16,414 nucleotides of DNA from UBA6522 sp036231525 (lineage in GTDB: Bacteria > Pseudomonadota > Gammaproteobacteria > Steroidobacterales > Rariloculaceae), in the NCBI GenBank assembly GCA_036231525.1, contig JAZAGZ010000021.1, positions 1-16,414 on the forward strand, given 5' to 3'. This document shows, piece by piece, positions 7,557 to 14,771 of this stretch. Each line of letters opens with the position of its first letter. The first letter of the stretch is position 1. Both the position numbers and the translations under genes were made by a program. The notes under the pieces are model-generated. The model saw nothing but the letters and a program-made list of their open reading frames with translations, had not been told where the DNA came from and did not search any database.

Positions 7557-8579
7557 TTGTCATTACGAAAGTGCTATGTGCTACTCGTTACACTCATACT
7601 GAGTGATATTGGGTTTACCCAAGTGGGTAACGACTTCTATGCTGACCGACCCATAACCATCCTCGTCGGATCGGGCGCCGGTGGCACTACAGATCTCACA
7701 GGGCGCCTCATTGCCCAACACATCAAAAAATTTATTCCCGGCAATCCCTCCATCATCGTACAGAACATGCCTGGTGGAGGGAGTGTCACCATGACAAACC
7801 ATATTGCACGATCAGCGCCTCGAGACGGTACGGTTCTCGGCTATTCCCTACCGGGCATCATTACGGCGCAATTGATGGAACCGGAACGAGCAAAATATGA
7901 TGGTCGAGAACTCAACTGGATCGGCTCTGCGTTGAAGTATACGGGCATTATCTCCGTACTACATACAGCCCCTGTAACAAACTTAGAGGGTACAAAACAC
8001 ACCGAGCTATTCATTGGTTCAACAGGACGCGGCTCTCCTGCTTATCAGTTCCCTGCTATGGCACAGGCACTACTTGGTCTGAAATTCAACATAATCACAG
8101 GGTATGAAAGCAGTAACGATGTTGTACTTGCTATGGAGAGAGGTGAGGTACATGGTCAATCCAGTAGTCTCCAATACTGGGCTGTCTCGAGACCTAAATG
8201 GTTGACCGACGGTAGAATTGCTCACCTACTCTACGTGGGACCTCCAGACTCACTAGCACTACCTGACGTCCCCTATCTCCATGACTTAGTCTCCACCGAA
8301 CGTGAAAAAGCGCTGACAGAATTTATAGAGATCGGTTCCAATTTAGGTTGGCCGTTGTTTGCACCACCAAGTGTTCCTGTAGATCAGATCAAAGATTTGC
8401 GTACAGCATTCTCCGCACTAGTAGTCGACCCAGATTTTTTAAATGCCATCGAAAACACTATTAGAGCAAGAGTGAACCCATCCATAGGCGATGAACTCAC
8501 CGAATTTGTCAACCAGGCATTAAATACCCCTGATAGTGTTCTATCTGAGGCGAAAAATATTTTAGGCCTGGATCAGTAA
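7557..8579 (+). CDS. Tripartite tricarboxylate transporter solute receptor (Bug/TctC family)
   Basis: 340 residues. Residues 1 to about 22 (MSLRKCYVLLVTLILSDIGF) form a Sec signal peptide. The mature start then shows the Bug-family pattern: DRPITILVGSGAGGTTDLTG, VQNMPGGGSVTMTNHIA and APRDGTVLGYSLPG. Length is normal for TctC (about 320-340). The protein binds a carboxylate in the periplasm and delivers it to the TctA/TctB membrane part encoded directly downstream (6 bases between stop and next ATG). Family members bind citrate, other di- and tricarboxylates, or aromatic acids such as terephthalate; ligand identity cannot be read here. Start is TTG with a good Shine-Dalgarno. Its position divergent from the UbiD operon suggests it imports that pathway's substrate (inference). 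Confidence 0.92.
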   Translation: MSLRKCYVLLVTLILSDIGFTQVGNDFYADRPITILVGSGAGGTTDLTGRLIAQHIKKFIPGNPSIIVQNMPGGGSVTMTNHIARSAPRDGTVLGYSLPGIITAQLMEPERAKYDGRELNWIGSALKYTGIISVLHTAPVTNLEGTKHTELFIGSTGRGSPAYQFPAMAQALLGLKFNIITGYESSNDVVLAMERGEVHGQSSSLQYWAVSRPKWLTDGRIAHLLYVGPPDSLALPDVPYLHDLVSTEREKALTEFIEIGSNLGWPLFAPPSVPVDQIKDLRTAFSALVVDPDFLNAIENTIRARVNPSIGDELTEFVNQALNTPDSVLSEAKNILGLDQ

Positions 8580-8585
8580 TCTTCA

Positions 8586-10640
8586 ATGTTTGAAATGGCC
8601 CTCAGCGCACTTGAGATCGTGTTCGATCCAACCCGGCTGATGTATGTCACGCTTGGAGTAGTGATTGGATTATCCCTCGGTGTTATTCCAGGACTTAGTG
8701 GCATCGTCGGATTATCGTTGCTCCTACCATTTACTTTCGACATGGATCCATTTACTGCACTCGCGTTCCTCGTTGGACTACAAGCTGTTGTTGCAACATC
8801 AGATACCATACCAGCCGTACTGTTTGGCGTTCCAGGCACAGTTGGCTCGGCTCCCACGATTCTCGACGGGCATCCCATGGCAAAGCAGGGCCTCGCCGCG
8901 CGAGCGTTCGGTGCTGCCTTCTCCGCATCGGTCTTAGGCGGCTTGTTTGGTGCTCTATTTCTCGCCTTAAGCGTCCCTCTTTTACGACCATTCATTCTCA
9001 GCTTTGGTTCTCCAGAACTCCTGGCTTTCTGCGTTTTCGGATTGTCCTTAATCGGAATTCTGAGTGGTGGCAATCAACTTAAAGGTCTTGCAGCAGCGGG
9101 TATAGGTTTAGTGGTCGCAACTGTTGGTGAAGAACCAAACACCGCGATAGAGAGATGGACATTCGGGTCACTCTACCTCCTTGAAGGAATACCGCTGGTA
9201 CCTCTCGCACTTGGCCTGTTTGCACTCCCCGAGATTGCTGATATGGCTATAGCACGCCGGACTCTGAGAACGGGATACGGTGCCTCCACCAGCTGGGGGC
9301 AACTTGCCGGTGTTAAGGACACATTAGCCAATCTACCTCTCGTGCTACGTGGTTCAGGGATCGGGAGTGTACTCGGTGCTGTACCAGGCATTGGGGCGGC
9401 AGTTATTCCCTGGATCGCATATGGGCATGCTATGCGGACAGAAAAAGGTGCTGCGGAGTCTTTTGGTAAGGGCGACGTCCGTGGCGTCATCGCCTCAGAA
9501 AGCTCCAATAACGCAAAAGAGGGGGGCGCACTGGTTTCCACCATTGCGTTTGGCGTACCAGCTACCGCGGCAATGGCACTTTTGTTAGGCGCATTCCTAA
9601 TCCACGGCCTCTCGCCTGGCCCCGATATGCTCACAACGCGCCTCGACGTCAGCTATACCCTAGTCTGGACTGTGGCTATTGCGAACGTACTCGGTTGTGG
9701 CATCTGTTTCACATTCGCAAGACAACTGGCTGGAATTGCAAAAATTAGGATCGGTATCCTCGCACCAGTAGTGCTTTCCATTACATTCATCGGTGCCTTT
9801 CAAGCTACGCGTCAATGGGGTGATCTAGTTGCACTCCTTGGATTCGGGCTGCTTGGCTGGGTAATGAAGCGAGTAGACTGGCCTCGCCCTCCATTACTGC
9901 TCGGTCTGGTCCTTGGTGGCCTTTTGGAACGCTATATGTTTATTTCGTTTCAGCGATACGGCACAGACTGGCTCTTTCGACCAATTGTTATAGGTGTTTT
10001 TGCGGTAACCCTATACAGCCTGCTAAAACCAATCGTCACAAATTTTATTCAGCGTCGCCGAGAAATCACAAATCCACTTGTTTTCGGCTTTAAACCAAAC
10101 AGCGTTGGCCCTGAAAGCTGGTTTAACATCTCGATCATCATATTCTTCCTGGCTTGCATAGTCGGCTCCTGGCGATGGGACTTAGGAGCAAAACTGGTGC
10201 CCCAGGTGGTGGGATGGATAGGTCTTGGTCTAAGCGGATTACAACTTGCGTGGACAATTTTCGTAACATATTCCCCCACTCCCAAGAAATCTGTTGAGGT
10301 TGAAAATCTAAAAACACAGACAATCGGTATGGATTCCGATGTGGTTGTGCTGCCACCTGATGAGGCTAAGCGTCGAGCAGTCCGGTATTTCGGATGGTGT
10401 TTCTTTGTTTTAATCGCAGCAACACTCGTAGGACTTTTACCAGCAATGCTGATCTTTCTGATTGGCTATCTACGCTTTGAGGCAAAAGAAAGTTGGACAA
10501 TCACCCTCACTGTGGGAATTAGCACCTGGATGGTCTCGTACCTTCTATTCCATCAACTCCTGAGAGTGCCGTGGCCGGCCGCTTATCTTGGGGATCTTTT
10601 GCCCGGACTTCGCTCAATTGGGATGACAAACCTACTGTAA
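8586..10640 (+). CDS. Tripartite tricarboxylate transporter permease, TctA-TctB fusion
   Basis: 684 residues. Residues 1 to about 485 are a TctA-type large membrane subunit with many hydrophobic segments and the two family signature repeats GVIPGLSG (32-39) and AVPGIGAA (265-272), plus TILDGHPMAKQG (91-102). After a short hydrophilic link (about 488-512) a second hydrophobic region with about four membrane segments (514-530, 539-562, 603-628, 636-655) resembles the small subunit TctB (DUF1468). The two are normally separate proteins of about 500 and 150 residues. A charged loop at about 563-600 splits the TctB part into two pairs. No independent tctB gene is nearby, so the fusion supplies it. 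It forms the Na+- or H+-driven inner-membrane channel fed by the upstream TctC-type receptor. The Shine-Dalgarno is weak, so translation probably couples to the preceding gene. Confidence 0.92.
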   Translation: MFEMALSALEIVFDPTRLMYVTLGVVIGLSLGVIPGLSGIVGLSLLLPFTFDMDPFTALAFLVGLQAVVATSDTIPAVLFGVPGTVGSAPTILDGHPMAKQGLAARAFGAAFSASVLGGLFGALFLALSVPLLRPFILSFGSPELLAFCVFGLSLIGILSGGNQLKGLAAAGIGLVVATVGEEPNTAIERWTFGSLYLLEGIPLVPLALGLFALPEIADMAIARRTLRTGYGASTSWGQLAGVKDTLANLPLVLRGSGIGSVLGAVPGIGAAVIPWIAYGHAMRTEKGAAESFGKGDVRGVIASESSNNAKEGGALVSTIAFGVPATAAMALLLGAFLIHGLSPGPDMLTTRLDVSYTLVWTVAIANVLGCGICFTFARQLAGIAKIRIGILAPVVLSITFIGAFQATRQWGDLVALLGFGLLGWVMKRVDWPRPPLLLGLVLGGLLERYMFISFQRYGTDWLFRPIVIGVFAVTLYSLLKPIVTNFIQRRREITNPLVFGFKPNSVGPESWFNISIIIFFLACIVGSWRWDLGAKLVPQVVGWIGLGLSGLQLAWTIFVTYSPTPKKSVEVENLKTQTIGMDSDVVVLPPDEAKRRAVRYFGWCFFVLIAATLVGLLPAMLIFLIGYLRFEAKESWTITLTVGISTWMVSYLLFHQLLRVPWPAAYLGDLLPGLRSIGMTNLL

Positions 10641-10687
10641 TCCCAGTGCAATCAATACCAGGAATGTTTAATAAATAATCTGTTGAT

Positions 10688-10703
10688 TGAGAAAATTTTC
10701 TCA
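10688..10703. promoter_or_regulatory. Perfect 16-bp palindrome, possible operator
   Basis: TGAGAAAATTTTCTCA is perfectly self-complementary. It lies 47 bases after the transporter stop and 24 bases before the ATG of the YadA-like gene. No T-run follows on either strand, so it is not a normal intrinsic terminator. The dyad form fits a dimeric repressor site overlapping the promoter or leader of the YadA-like gene, but the flanks are AT-rich, which raises the odds of chance. Confidence 0.35.
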
Positions 10704-10727
10704 CAATTCAAAAAAAAGGCATTAAAA

Positions 10728-11801
10728 ATGAGATGTAATTATTTAATAAGAATTTTTTTAAATCTTTCAAAAAAAACCATCTACAGAACATTCAAAATCA
10801 TCCTGATTGCATCAACAATTTCTTTGCCAATTCAAGAAACGGCAAATTCTGACGAGAATATTCTCGGGGTCACTTGGAACGCTGACCTCGGACAAAACCA
10901 GATTTGGTCGATAGACACCGCTAACATTACTTCTACCTTAAAACAAAGCTTCACCTTTCAAAGTGGAAATTGGAATGCAGGTAATTCTTATGTAAATGAA
11001 ATGACCGGAGAGTTATGGTTATACGATGGCAACAACACATACACAGTTTACGATATAGAAAATGACAGCATCACCCAGGGCGTCGGTGCGAGTGGAATAG
11101 AATCGGGCACTACAGTTTTTGTAAAACCACTGCCAGGTGGCACCAAGTCTATGATAACAAAAGGTAGTGATGGCTCAGTACATCTTGGACCCAATTCGTT
11201 CATTACACGAGAGTTTGGTGGTAAGCAGGAAATTTACGCGACGAATTCAGCAGGTAGTGCGATTGACCTTAACGTTGCAAACGGGTCAGACCTTCTTGTA
11301 AATGGTGCGAGCGTTATGGGATCCATCCGTGGACTAACCGCCTTGTCAACTGCGTTTTCATCAGTGCCGAATAACTCCGAAGAGTCCCGATACCAATGTG
11401 GAGTGGGTTTTGGAGCCTATGATGGGAAAACGGCAATTGCATCTGGTTGTGCCATGCGGTTGCCCAACCTGGCTATACGTGGTCAGCGTTTTAATGTGTC
11501 TGTAAATGCTGCAGCTTCTTTTTTGCCTTCAGGCTCGGACTATTTAGGCAGCATGCCCAGCACAGCGGTCAGGGCTGGAGTGAGTGTTAAGTTTGGTTCG
11601 TCCATTCCCAATAACACAGCGTTCAGATCCTCCACAGGTAATAGGAGTGCTACCTACTTGCGTGAGCTTTCATCTGCCCGTCGTGAAATTGCGGATCTCC
11701 AAAATCAAGTCGCAGATCTAGAGGTTCTCAAGACTGAACTTGCGGAGGTGAAACTGATGATGGCTAGTCTTGCGAGTATGCAGACCACAGCCATGAGATA
11801 A
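10728..11801 (+). CDS. YadA-like trimeric outer-membrane anchor protein with C-terminal coiled coil
   Basis: 357 residues from the ATG at 10728, which has AAAAGG eight bases upstream; a TTG at 10683 would put the palindrome inside the gene. Residues 1 to about 40 look like an extended signal peptide with two basic patches before the hydrophobic core. Residues 45-195 are beta-rich and lack any recognised domain, with a YadA-head-like piece GSDGSVHLGPNS. Residues 198-290 resemble a YadA anchor: the helix GLTALSTAFSSVP, then four strands around GVGFGAYDGKTAIASG, RFNVSVNAAASF and VRAGVSVKFG. Normal trimeric autotransporters end here; this one continues 67 residues with a probable coiled coil (310-350, heptads of Ile/Leu/Val). 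Cys224 and Cys241 lie in the first two strands. The first 60 codons are very AT-rich compared with neighbours. Single gene after the transporter; function unknown, perhaps a surface or cell-envelope spacer protein. Confidence 0.75.
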   Translation: MRCNYLIRIFLNLSKKTIYRTFKIILIASTISLPIQETANSDENILGVTWNADLGQNQIWSIDTANITSTLKQSFTFQSGNWNAGNSYVNEMTGELWLYDGNNTYTVYDIENDSITQGVGASGIESGTTVFVKPLPGGTKSMITKGSDGSVHLGPNSFITREFGGKQEIYATNSAGSAIDLNVANGSDLLVNGASVMGSIRGLTALSTAFSSVPNNSEESRYQCGVGFGAYDGKTAIASGCAMRLPNLAIRGQRFNVSVNAAASFLPSGSDYLGSMPSTAVRAGVSVKFGSSIPNNTAFRSSTGNRSATYLRELSSARREIADLQNQVADLEVLKTELAEVKLMMASLASMQTTAMR

Positions 11802-11877
11802 CGAAAAGCGGTACTACTATGTATGAATGAGAGCTTTAAAGGTCTTTTTAGGGGTTTTATTCTGAGAACGTGGACTT

Positions 11878-12360
11878 CTATTGAGAATCCAACAAGATGA
11901 CGCCATCGTCATCCCCATAAACAGCGTCACCAGGATGGCACCAGATATTCCCAAGTTGAATTGGGATATTTCTCTGCCCTTCACCCTGGCGCACTGATTT
12001 TCGAGGCGTAACTCCTAACGCCATCACTCCGAGATCAAGCTCCCCAAGCGCTGCTTTGTCTCTGACACACCCATGCACAATAACACCAGACCAACCGTTA
12101 CGTTGCGCCTCGCCAGCAAGAACATCCCCTACCAGGGCACAACGAAGAGAACCCCCTCCATCCACTACCAAAACTCTTCCTTTGCCCGCCATTGCGACGA
12201 GTTCTCTAATTTGAGAATTATCCTCAAAACACTTGACCGTAACAGCAGTTCCACAAAACTCACTTACGCCGCCGAAGTTGATTAATGGAATTGTTAGCAC
12301 ACGTGCGGAATCAAGGTGCTCGTCATAAAGGTCGCAGGTTGGTTTGAAAACCCTGGTCAT
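11878..12360 (-). CDS. rraA: RraA family protein (ribonuclease E activity regulator / HMG-type aldolase)
   Basis: 160 residues, the same length as E. coli RraA (161). It shares TVKCFEDN (41-48) and GRVLVVDGGGSLR (61-73) with gammaproteobacterial RraA. RraA forms trimers that bind RNase E and limit mRNA decay. The segment HGCVRDKAAL keeps Arg100-Asp101, the substrate-binding Arg and Mg-binding Asp of the related 4-hydroxy-4-methyl-2-oxoglutarate/oxaloacetate aldolases; E. coli RraA has Gln instead of this Asp. So it may keep aldolase or oxaloacetate-decarboxylase activity. The ATG at 12358-12360 has AAGGAGA seven bases upstream; a longer TTG start at 12420 is not needed. It stands alone, diverging from the methyltransferase gene, with no aromatic ring-cleavage genes beside it, which favours the RraA housekeeping role. 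Confidence 0.88.
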   Translation of the reverse strand: MTRVFKPTCDLYDEHLDSARVLTIPLINFGGVSEFCGTAVTVKCFEDNSQIRELVAMAGKGRVLVVDGGGSLRCALVGDVLAGEAQRNGWSGVIVHGCVRDKAALGELDLGVMALGVTPRKSVRQGEGQRNIPIQLGNIWCHPGDAVYGDDDGVILLDSQ

Positions 12361-12367
12361 TACATGT

Positions 12368-12374
12368 TCTCCTT
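12368..12374 (-). promoter_or_regulatory. Strong ribosome binding site of rraA
   Basis: AAGGAGA on the minus strand, 7 bases before the ATG at 12360. It sets the 160-residue form, which agrees with family length. Confidence 0.7.
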
Positions 12375-12455
12375 GTCGGACGCTTTTATTATGCATTGTC
12401 TGTGTACTGTTGATCATCAACCGATGGACCAGAGGGTTCTCTATATAATGTATAG

Positions 12456-13271
12456 GTGGCTATTGCATTGAATCAACTCCAAGCCGATTTCCCCTGCCGA
12501 CTGTGCGGTAGCGCTACACTGAGCCCATACTATTGTCTTGGTCAGCACGACCAGTTTAAATATTTCCGCTGCCCCACCTGTACACTCGTTAACTACGATT
12601 TGAGCGGCGGGCTTGACCAGCGTCAGTACATCGAATTAACAGACCCAACAGACAATAATGCAATACGGAATCATGACAAAGATGCTTCCTGGAGGTTTAT
12701 CGAACGGTGGCTGCCGGGGACCGGGGCATTTCTTGATGTTGGTTGCGGTACAGGCCGACTCCTCTATCTGGCACACCGAGCAGGATGGGATGCCTGCGGA
12801 CTCGAACTATCAGACGAAGCTGCCAAACTCGCGCGTGATGTACTCGGCATGCCTGTCACAGTTGGAGATTTTCTAACCATCGATCCAAAAAACGTCAAGT
12901 ATGATCTGGTAGCACTACGCCACGTGCTCGAACACTTGGTCGACCCGATACTGGCACTGGAGAAGATCAACGCGAGATTAAAGCCGAACGGATACGCTCT
13001 ATTCGAGATGCCCAATATCGAAGCCTTAGATAAACGATTAAAACGACTGCTTGTGAATGCTGGCTGGCATCGCAGGCGGTTCGATGAAGATTTCTTGCCC
13101 GGACACTGCAATGAGTTTTGCAAAGCATCATTCGAATTTTTATTGCGGAAAAGTGGCTTCGAACTGATACGCTGGGAGACCTATTCGATGAAGCCAGTTG
13201 CGAACTTCATCTACACTCGTATACACATTGGTAATAAAGCCCGGGCTCTAGTGAAGAAGGTCTCTCACTAG
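12456..13271 (+). CDS. Class I SAM-dependent methyltransferase with N-terminal zinc ribbon
   Basis: 271 residues from GTG 12456. A second candidate start, TTG 12468, has AGGTGG eight bases upstream and would remove only four residues. Cys14/Cys17 (CRLC) and Cys39/Cys42 (CPTC) form a likely zinc ribbon. The Rossmann methyltransferase core begins about residue 90 with the SAM-binding motif FLDVGCGTG (92-100), an acidic residue after strand 2 (GLELS, 115-119), and LRHVLEHLVDP (154-164). A basic patch (LDKRLKRLL) and a hydrophobic tail follow. This arrangement occurs in methyltransferases of polysaccharide, lipid and natural-product clusters. The long NDP-sugar C-methyltransferases share the zinc ribbon but add a further C-terminal domain of about 140 residues that is missing here. 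Substrate unknown. The TATAAT at 12444-12449 is a possible -10 box, but no -35 is found at the right distance. Confidence 0.88.
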   Translation: MAIALNQLQADFPCRLCGSATLSPYYCLGQHDQFKYFRCPTCTLVNYDLSGGLDQRQYIELTDPTDNNAIRNHDKDASWRFIERWLPGTGAFLDVGCGTGRLLYLAHRAGWDACGLELSDEAAKLARDVLGMPVTVGDFLTIDPKNVKYDLVALRHVLEHLVDPILALEKINARLKPNGYALFEMPNIEALDKRLKRLLVNAGWHRRRFDEDFLPGHCNEFCKASFEFLLRKSGFELIRWETYSMKPVANFIYTRIHIGNKARALVKKVSH

Positions 13272-13344
13272 GAGCGTTTATTTTCCAAAGGCAAGACTTG
13301 CGAGAGGTGTAGAACAACCTTAATACCTATAAAAATGACCTCTA

Positions 13345-14094
13345 CTAGTTCACACCTCCATCATAGTTTAAAACTTCTCGCTCGAACGCCTCGAAATTCA
13401 CATTGTCCATACAGATAAACTCTTCTACATCCCAATCAACAGCGCGATATATACGGGTTCCTACCCAGGGTTCGGTGAAGGCAACGGGATCTTCAATAGT
13501 AATATCTATCTGCAGATTCTCATCGCTGATACGTCGGATGCGCTCTATTACACGCAATTGGTCGCTGTGAGGTACGCCTCGTCGATCAGTCCAAGTCTTA
13601 TCATTAAAGTTGACCGTCTCAACCACAAGCACGTCACCCTCCCAATGACCAGTGGAGTCACCCATCCACATGGGAGCCAGGTCCGTTCGGTGCCCCCGAC
13701 CATCGATGTAAATCTGTCGAATTAAGTGATCGTATTCGAACACCATCAAAACACGATCGGAGGTCTGAACAATTTCCATGGGAAACGGATGCAGATAAAC
13801 CCTTGGCGTTCCGGGCGGAAAACACTCATAAACCGGATCGTTAGTTTCCAACACTGGGACATTACGAGGACCGAAGGTCGGCTTTGACTGATCAAAGCGT
13901 TCTTGAGCCCACTCAGTCATCGGTGGCAATTCTTCAGTAAAGGCATAATTCCGAAATCGTTCAGGTTGTGCCCCTCGGTCCTGGCTCCAAACACCAGAAA
14001 AGTCAGCCCCGTGTCCTACACTCTGAGACTGGATCGTAGGCGAGTAAACTGCAGCCACATAGACAGCGGCCCACACAATCATGGGCTTACTCAT
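13345..14094 (-). CDS. Exported protein of unknown function, probably partner of DUF6152 protein
   Basis: 249 residues. The first about 24 residues (MSKPMIVWAAVYVAAVYSPT onward) act as a signal peptide; the mature protein begins near HGADFSGVWSQD, a motif common to a group of uncharacterised exported proteins in environmental Proteobacteria and Acidobacteria. Other conserved-looking parts are YECFPPGTPRVYLHPFPMEI (about 109-128), a stretch with MWMGDSTGHWEGDVLVVET, and ITIEDPVAFTEPW near the end. The sequence suggests an all-beta fold. Two Cys are present (Cys111, and one in FICMDN near the C-terminus). The ATG at 14092-14094 has GGAGAG six to seven bases upstream and follows the DUF6152 gene by 33 bases, so the two are an operon. 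No enzymatic motif is recognised. Function unknown; binding or scaffolding in the periplasm would be a guess. Confidence 0.8.
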   Translation of the reverse strand: MSKPMIVWAAVYVAAVYSPTIQSQSVGHGADFSGVWSQDRGAQPERFRNYAFTEELPPMTEWAQERFDQSKPTFGPRNVPVLETNDPVYECFPPGTPRVYLHPFPMEIVQTSDRVLMVFEYDHLIRQIYIDGRGHRTDLAPMWMGDSTGHWEGDVLVVETVNFNDKTWTDRRGVPHSDQLRVIERIRRISDENLQIDITIEDPVAFTEPWVGTRIYRAVDWDVEEFICMDNVNFEAFEREVLNYDGGVN

Positions 14095-14127
14095 AGAAAC
14101 TCTCCATTAATAATCATACGCATATGA

Positions 14128-14541
14128 TTAGCGTCGTTCGGACCAGTAATCACTACCCAGAAGACCCCTGCCATCAGAATCAACAACCTCTAACAAACGC
14201 AACGATGGTGCGCCGTTCCTAGCAGGGTTACCTATCAACACTATCTCATCACCAATTTGAAGGAGGTCCTTGCTCCATCTAACTGTACTGCGCTCGCTAC
14301 GCGCTAACCGGTTTGGGCTAGTTATCTCACCTGACCACTCTGTGGTGCTTCCATCCTCCCCAGTGACGGACATATAGATCAACACGTGGGGATTAACAAA
14401 CTCGAACTGAGTCACTTTCCCAGCAACTTCAACGGTCGCCTGGGTGTTGTAGGCTGCCGCACCGTGATGAGCCAAAGCATCTACTGACAATGCCAGCACC
14501 CCTGACACAAGAAGAACGATATTCGCGGCCTTTCCGTTCAT
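14128..14541 (-). CDS. DUF6152 family periplasmic protein
   Basis: 137 residues. A signal peptide ends at about residue 24 (ALA), so the mature protein starts HHGAAAYNTQATVEVAGKVT, the hallmark beginning of DUF6152 proteins (AHHS/AHHG, then a beta-strand leading to NPHV). FEFVNPHVLIYMSV (about 46-59), SGEITSPNRLARS (about 70-82) and the glycine-rich tail LRLLEVVDSDGRGLLG agree with this small OB-like beta-barrel family. Function is not known; the N-terminal His-His could bind a metal once the signal is removed (inference). The translation start is very strong: AGGAGG six bases before the ATG at 14539-14541. It is the first gene of a minus-strand pair and diverges from the NHL lipoprotein gene. 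Confidence 0.82.
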   Translation of the reverse strand: MNGKAANIVLLVSGVLALSVDALAHHGAAAYNTQATVEVAGKVTQFEFVNPHVLIYMSVTGEDGSTTEWSGEITSPNRLARSERSTVRWSKDLLQIGDEIVLIGNPARNGAPSLRLLEVVDSDGRGLLGSDYWSERR

Positions 14542-14771
14542 TGAATTCCTCCTAGAACGCTAGCATTCTGCGGAAAATGCGTCTCTAACACCCCTATTCT
14601 ACCCACAGAAGTACGAGTACTAGCTCAGTTACAGACATTTAATTCAACCAGTTACGCAAAATCATCTATAGGATCAAACTCGTTTTTGCCGCTCGCAGCC
14701 GCTTCGGTTAGGCTGGGCACACGTAGAACAAGGTCGGGCACCTGAGACCTGACCGCTATGGGGATCCCGCG
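14542..14771. promoter_or_regulatory. Divergent intergenic region with two small dyads
   Basis: About 230 bases between the DUF6152 gene (minus) and the lipoprotein gene (plus), with no credible ORF. It contains the dyad AGTACGAGTACT (14610-14621, 5-bp arms) and GCATT/AATGC arms (14563-14567 and 14576-14580). Weak promoter-like pieces are a TAGAAT box on the minus strand just left of the first dyad, and TTCAAC (14643-14648) with TATAGG (14667-14672) at 18-base spacing on the plus strand. None is strong enough to call on its own. Confidence 0.35.

Noticed and set aside
8573..9073. A 166-residue minus-strand frame opposite the TctA gene
   Set aside because: It is the reverse shadow of a well-conserved membrane protein. 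Its composition is Pro/Ser/Arg-rich with no domain. The similar frame at 9173-9634 is rejected for the same reason.
11830..11849. Near-palindrome AGAGCTTTAAAGGTCT followed by a short T-run, possible terminator after the YadA-like gene
   Set aside because: The stem has a G-G mismatch, is AT-rich with almost no loop, and the T-run is only five bases. Too weak to call.
12444..12449. TATAAT upstream of the methyltransferase gene as a sigma-70 promoter
   Set aside because: The -10 box is perfect, but no -35-like hexamer occurs 16-18 bases upstream, and the box is only a few bases from the start codon. Kept as a note, not a promoter call.
13304..13358. Inverted arms GAGGTGT (13304-13310) and ACACCTC (13352-13358) between the convergent methyltransferase and 249-residue protein genes
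   Set aside because: The loop is over 40 bases, the right arm is inside the coding end of the 249-residue gene, and a competing AGAGGT/ACCTCT pairing exists. Likely chance.
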